A stretch of 64,000 bases of DNA from Linyphia triangularis (Eukaryota; Arthropoda; Arachnida; Araneae; Linyphiidae), in contig OZ021721.1 of the NCBI GenBank assembly GCA_963978545.1, positions 107,716,366 to 107,780,365 on the forward strand, given 5' to 3'. The notes beneath the pieces were generated by a model. The model made no database searches, was not told the DNA's origin, and saw nothing but the letters and a program-made list of their open reading frames with translations. The first letter of the stretch is position 1, and every line of letters starts with the position of its first letter. Shown piece by piece: positions 61,079 through 64,000 of this stretch. A program made the position numbers and the translations under genes.

Positions 61079-61832
61079 ATGAATATCAAGTAATTATAAC
61101 GTTCAAAATGAGTTACTACATTCTAAAAAAAAATTAAAAAAATTAACCCACTCCATTTGACAGAACGAAACCAACTTCACACTATCTTTAAAATTCCTTT
61201 ATGTAAGCGATTATTTACAGTTTAGATAGTTGCGATTAAATCTGACTGAAAGGTGGGGTCTTTGGATTACTGTTCGGCTAACTGTGAAAACACCCCTCAC
61301 CAGGTTATCTACTTTGATGGAATCAAAACCGATTGACTAATCATATGAATATCAAGTAATTATTACGTTTAAAATGAGTTATTACATTCCAAAAAAATTA
61401 ACCCACTCCGTTTGACAGAACAAAACCAACTTCACACTATCTCTTAAATTCCTTTATGTGAGCGATTATTTACAGTTTAGATAGTTGCGATTAAATCTGA
61501 CTGAAAGGTGGGGTCTCGGATTACTGTTCGGTTAACTGTGAAAACACCCCTCACCAGGTTATCTACTTTGATGGAATCAAAACCGATTGACTAATCATAT
61601 GAATATCAAGTAATTATTACGTTTAAAATGAGTTATTACATTCCAAAAAAATTAACCCACTCCGTTTGACAGAACAAAACCAACTTCACACTATCTCTTA
61701 AATTCCTTTATGTGAGCGATTATTTACAGTTTAGATAGTTGCGATTAAATCTGACTGAAAGGTGGGGTCTCGGATTACAGTTCGGCTAACTGTGAAAACG
61801 CCCCTTACCATGTTATCTACTTTGATGGGATC
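61079..61832 (+). repeat. Tandem repeat, 3 x about 254-266 bp
   Basis: Units start ATGAATATCAAGTAATTA at 61079, 61345 and 61599. They contain CCCACTCCGTTTGACAGAAC, GACTGAAAGGTGGGGTCTC and CACCCCTCACCAGGTTATC. Units 2 and 3 are almost identical, while unit 1 has an A-rich insertion. No gene. Confidence 0.93.
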
Positions 61833-63763
61833 ACTTGCTCCCCACCCGTTTCAATTATCTCTCCTGTTACACAACCCACGTTTCATTGCCCCTTTATGTG
61901 CTTATTGAAAAGACTATGGGGATGCCGATCCCTCAACTAAAGAAAGGGAGCATACAAAAAGTACGGAACGCCCTTGGGTATTATTTAATGTTTTATTTTT
62001 AATTTTGCTGGTTTTAAAGCATCGATACTAACATTCACATTTAAAAGAATTCATGAGAGATTTATACAGTCTGAAACGCTTATGGTTTGGGAATCGTTTA
62101 TCTAAAAGATCACATATCTTCAGTAAAAACTTAATTGACGAAGTAACGATATTGGTATTTTAACCGACAGTGTGATAATTATTACTGGTACATTTATTTG
62201 GCAACATTTAGAAAACTGAATTTTTAATCCTATAAAAGATACGATAAATTTATTTGATGAGAAAATTCAATTCAGTGTTAAAGAACCAAATTAATCAAAC
62301 ATTTGCATTTATATAATTCGGAGTACCTTATAATATGCTATTTTAGAAAACCAAATCCGGGAATTGATACGAAAATTCTATACTTTTAAGCAAACAATGG
62401 CTCATTCTATTAAAAAAAGTCAAATTCCAATAAACTTCAAACAAAAATAACGCTCATACTAATTCTAATAACTTCTCATGCAACAGTGCTAAGCAAGCAT
62501 ATACTTCAAAATAAACAATTCAAATTTAAAATCAACAGCAATAATTAAAAATCATTAATGATTTAATACATGCTATATGTTGTTAAAAAAAACTTGCAAT
62601 AATATAATCTATTAGTAAAATTATTAATTATTAAATGAAAAATAAGATTCTGTTTTCAGCATTCAATCTAACTATGATGAACCTATAAAAAAACTTATTA
62701 ATTTTCATACACAACATTCACTTTAAACAGATTATTAATTATTAGAACTCTGGCATTATAAAGAATTCTTTTAGCTGTAACTAGCAATGTGACCTGTTTC
62801 ATTTTACTTTTGTATAATCCTTTGGAACTGTGCATATTAATTTTTATGACATATTTCAAGAAATACATAATAGAATTACATATTTGCTGTCATCAGCATG
62901 AGAGATAAAAGATTACATTAATGTAGAGAGTTAAAATAGTAAATAACTTAACATCTAACGAGCCCTGAATGTTCACTCCCAAGCACGTACTAAATAAGTA
63001 TAATGAAAAATTACTTTTTGATTATATCTTTAAGTCCGAATCACAAAGGCGAATCCAACAAATCTATATGCAGTTATATAATAAAGAGGTTTAATAATTG
63101 AAAAATAACTAGAGAAACACATTTCCAAAGACAAATCACTAACCAAAACCACAAAGTTCAACCAAAACAAGTGTTTCTTAAAACTTTAATTTTTCATTAG
63201 TCTCATTCAAGAATTATCGAAAGTCCTAGAATAATGAAACACTAATGAAATCAAATATACTAGGGATTGTTCAATCAAACCTTATTAACATAAAATCGTA
63301 AGAGAACAGAAAAGGAGTTTATACTATTTGAAGTTCATGATACCAGAACTTTCGTTTCGAAGTACAAAAAAAAATAATCAGTGTAATAGATTCAAAGCTA
63401 AATTTCAACGTTATACAAATAATGTTTTAGTTCACATATTACGAAATTATACCTTTTTTAGTAACCCATTAGTATACTTTAGCAGATTTAGCACGGAAGA
63501 TAAATGAAAAAAAATACTTAGATTTGTTTCTCATTAAGCATAACTGGGTTAATAACAATGACATACAATGGAAAAAATTATTTTTTCATGGTTTTTTGAC
63601 TGGCTTTTACAGCCAGAGTCAAAAAGCCATGAAAATTATTATGGGACATTGAATGGGAGCTCATATAAGCGGTATTTCATATTAAACATGCTCTTATTAA
63701 AAAAGGGGGAAAAAATACAACTTGTATCCAAGTTGACGATGATTACGGTTAAAATTATACGAA
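61833..63763. other. AT-rich intergenic DNA
   Basis: A less AT-rich tail (61830-61975) follows the tandem array, then AT-rich sequence. No gene seen. Confidence 0.5.
63582..63635. repeat. Imperfect hairpin
   Basis: TTTTCATGGTTTTTTGACTGGC pairs imperfectly with GCCAGAGTCAAAAAGCCATGAAAA. An isolated inverted repeat lying in a chance ORF. Confidence 0.6.
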
Positions 63764-63985
63764 ATTCACGTTAAACTTGTTCATGTTAACGAGTCTTGAC
63801 TGTAAACTTTATACGAATCACAAACAAACCAACATAGAACGTAACAATTTATTAAGATAATTTATAATCAGTTCAAGTAAAAAGAGATTCACGTTAAGCT
63901 TGTTCATGTTAACGAGGCTTGACTGACTGGTATGAATCACAAGCAGTCAGAGACTTAACAATTCATTGAGATAGTTTCAGAACAG
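63764..63985 (+). repeat. Tandem duplication, period about 123 bp
   Basis: ATTCACGTTAARCTTGTTCATGTTAACGAG starts at 63764 and 63887, followed by TTGACTG and AACAATTYATTRAGATA. The second copy has diverged and may be cut by the window end. Confidence 0.75.
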
Positions 63986-64000
63986 TAAATATTTTGAATT

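Overview
This is an AT-rich, gene-poor stretch of an animal genome. The single FoxD-type forkhead gene and the mix of Tc1/mariner, piggyBac-type and tRNA-SINE elements point to an arthropod. I lean towards a chelicerate such as a spider, but the sequence does not prove that. Nothing looks bacterial: there are no operons, ribosome-binding sites or dense long ORFs. Almost every ORF of 60-130 codons is a chance ORF or lies inside a repeat.

Layout. From 1 to 16 kb lies AT-rich intergenic DNA with degenerate tandem repeats (2.63-3.6 kb and 4.06-4.36 kb), a 175-bp direct repeat at 6.0 and 6.8 kb, and several less AT-rich islands (about 5.1-6.0, 7.45-8.3, 10.4-10.9, 13.0-13.9 and 14.7-15.3 kb). These islands carry no convincing gene and could be regulatory. 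From 16 to 47.5 kb is a repeat graveyard. It holds 13 copies of one tRNA-derived SINE, most with 12-14 bp target-site duplications (TSDs), and a second tRNA-derived SINE family. It also holds a fold-back Tc1 relic, a separate decayed Tc1/mariner-type element with 5'-TACACTGAAGAGCC ends, two piggyBac-type MITEs with TTAA duplications, fold-back families with TACAGGG ends, and several local tandem arrays. From 47.5 to 64 kb there is no recognisable SINE. Here sits the only convincing protein-coding gene, an intronless FoxD transcription factor (51.2-52.4 kb, + strand), amid AT-rich DNA with short tandem arrays (47.9, 49.6, 53.8, 60.7, 61.1 and 63.8 kb).

How the parts relate. The SINEs inserted into the fold-back Tc1 element, into the TACACTGAAGAGCC element and into the second SINE, so the main SINE is the youngest of these layers. 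Both SINE families, and three orphan fragments, end in a CCAACC-type 3' tail. Thirteen main SINEs and the three orphans also share an upstream tail block (GCGCA-tATgGCCC...GCGCC). This suggests they were mobilised by the same, unseen LINE reverse transcriptase. FoxD is predicted to be a nuclear DNA-binding repressor: it has a complete forkhead domain and a C-terminal Groucho-recruiting eh1-like motif. The flanking non-coding DNA probably includes its enhancers, but which blocks do this cannot be settled from one sequence.
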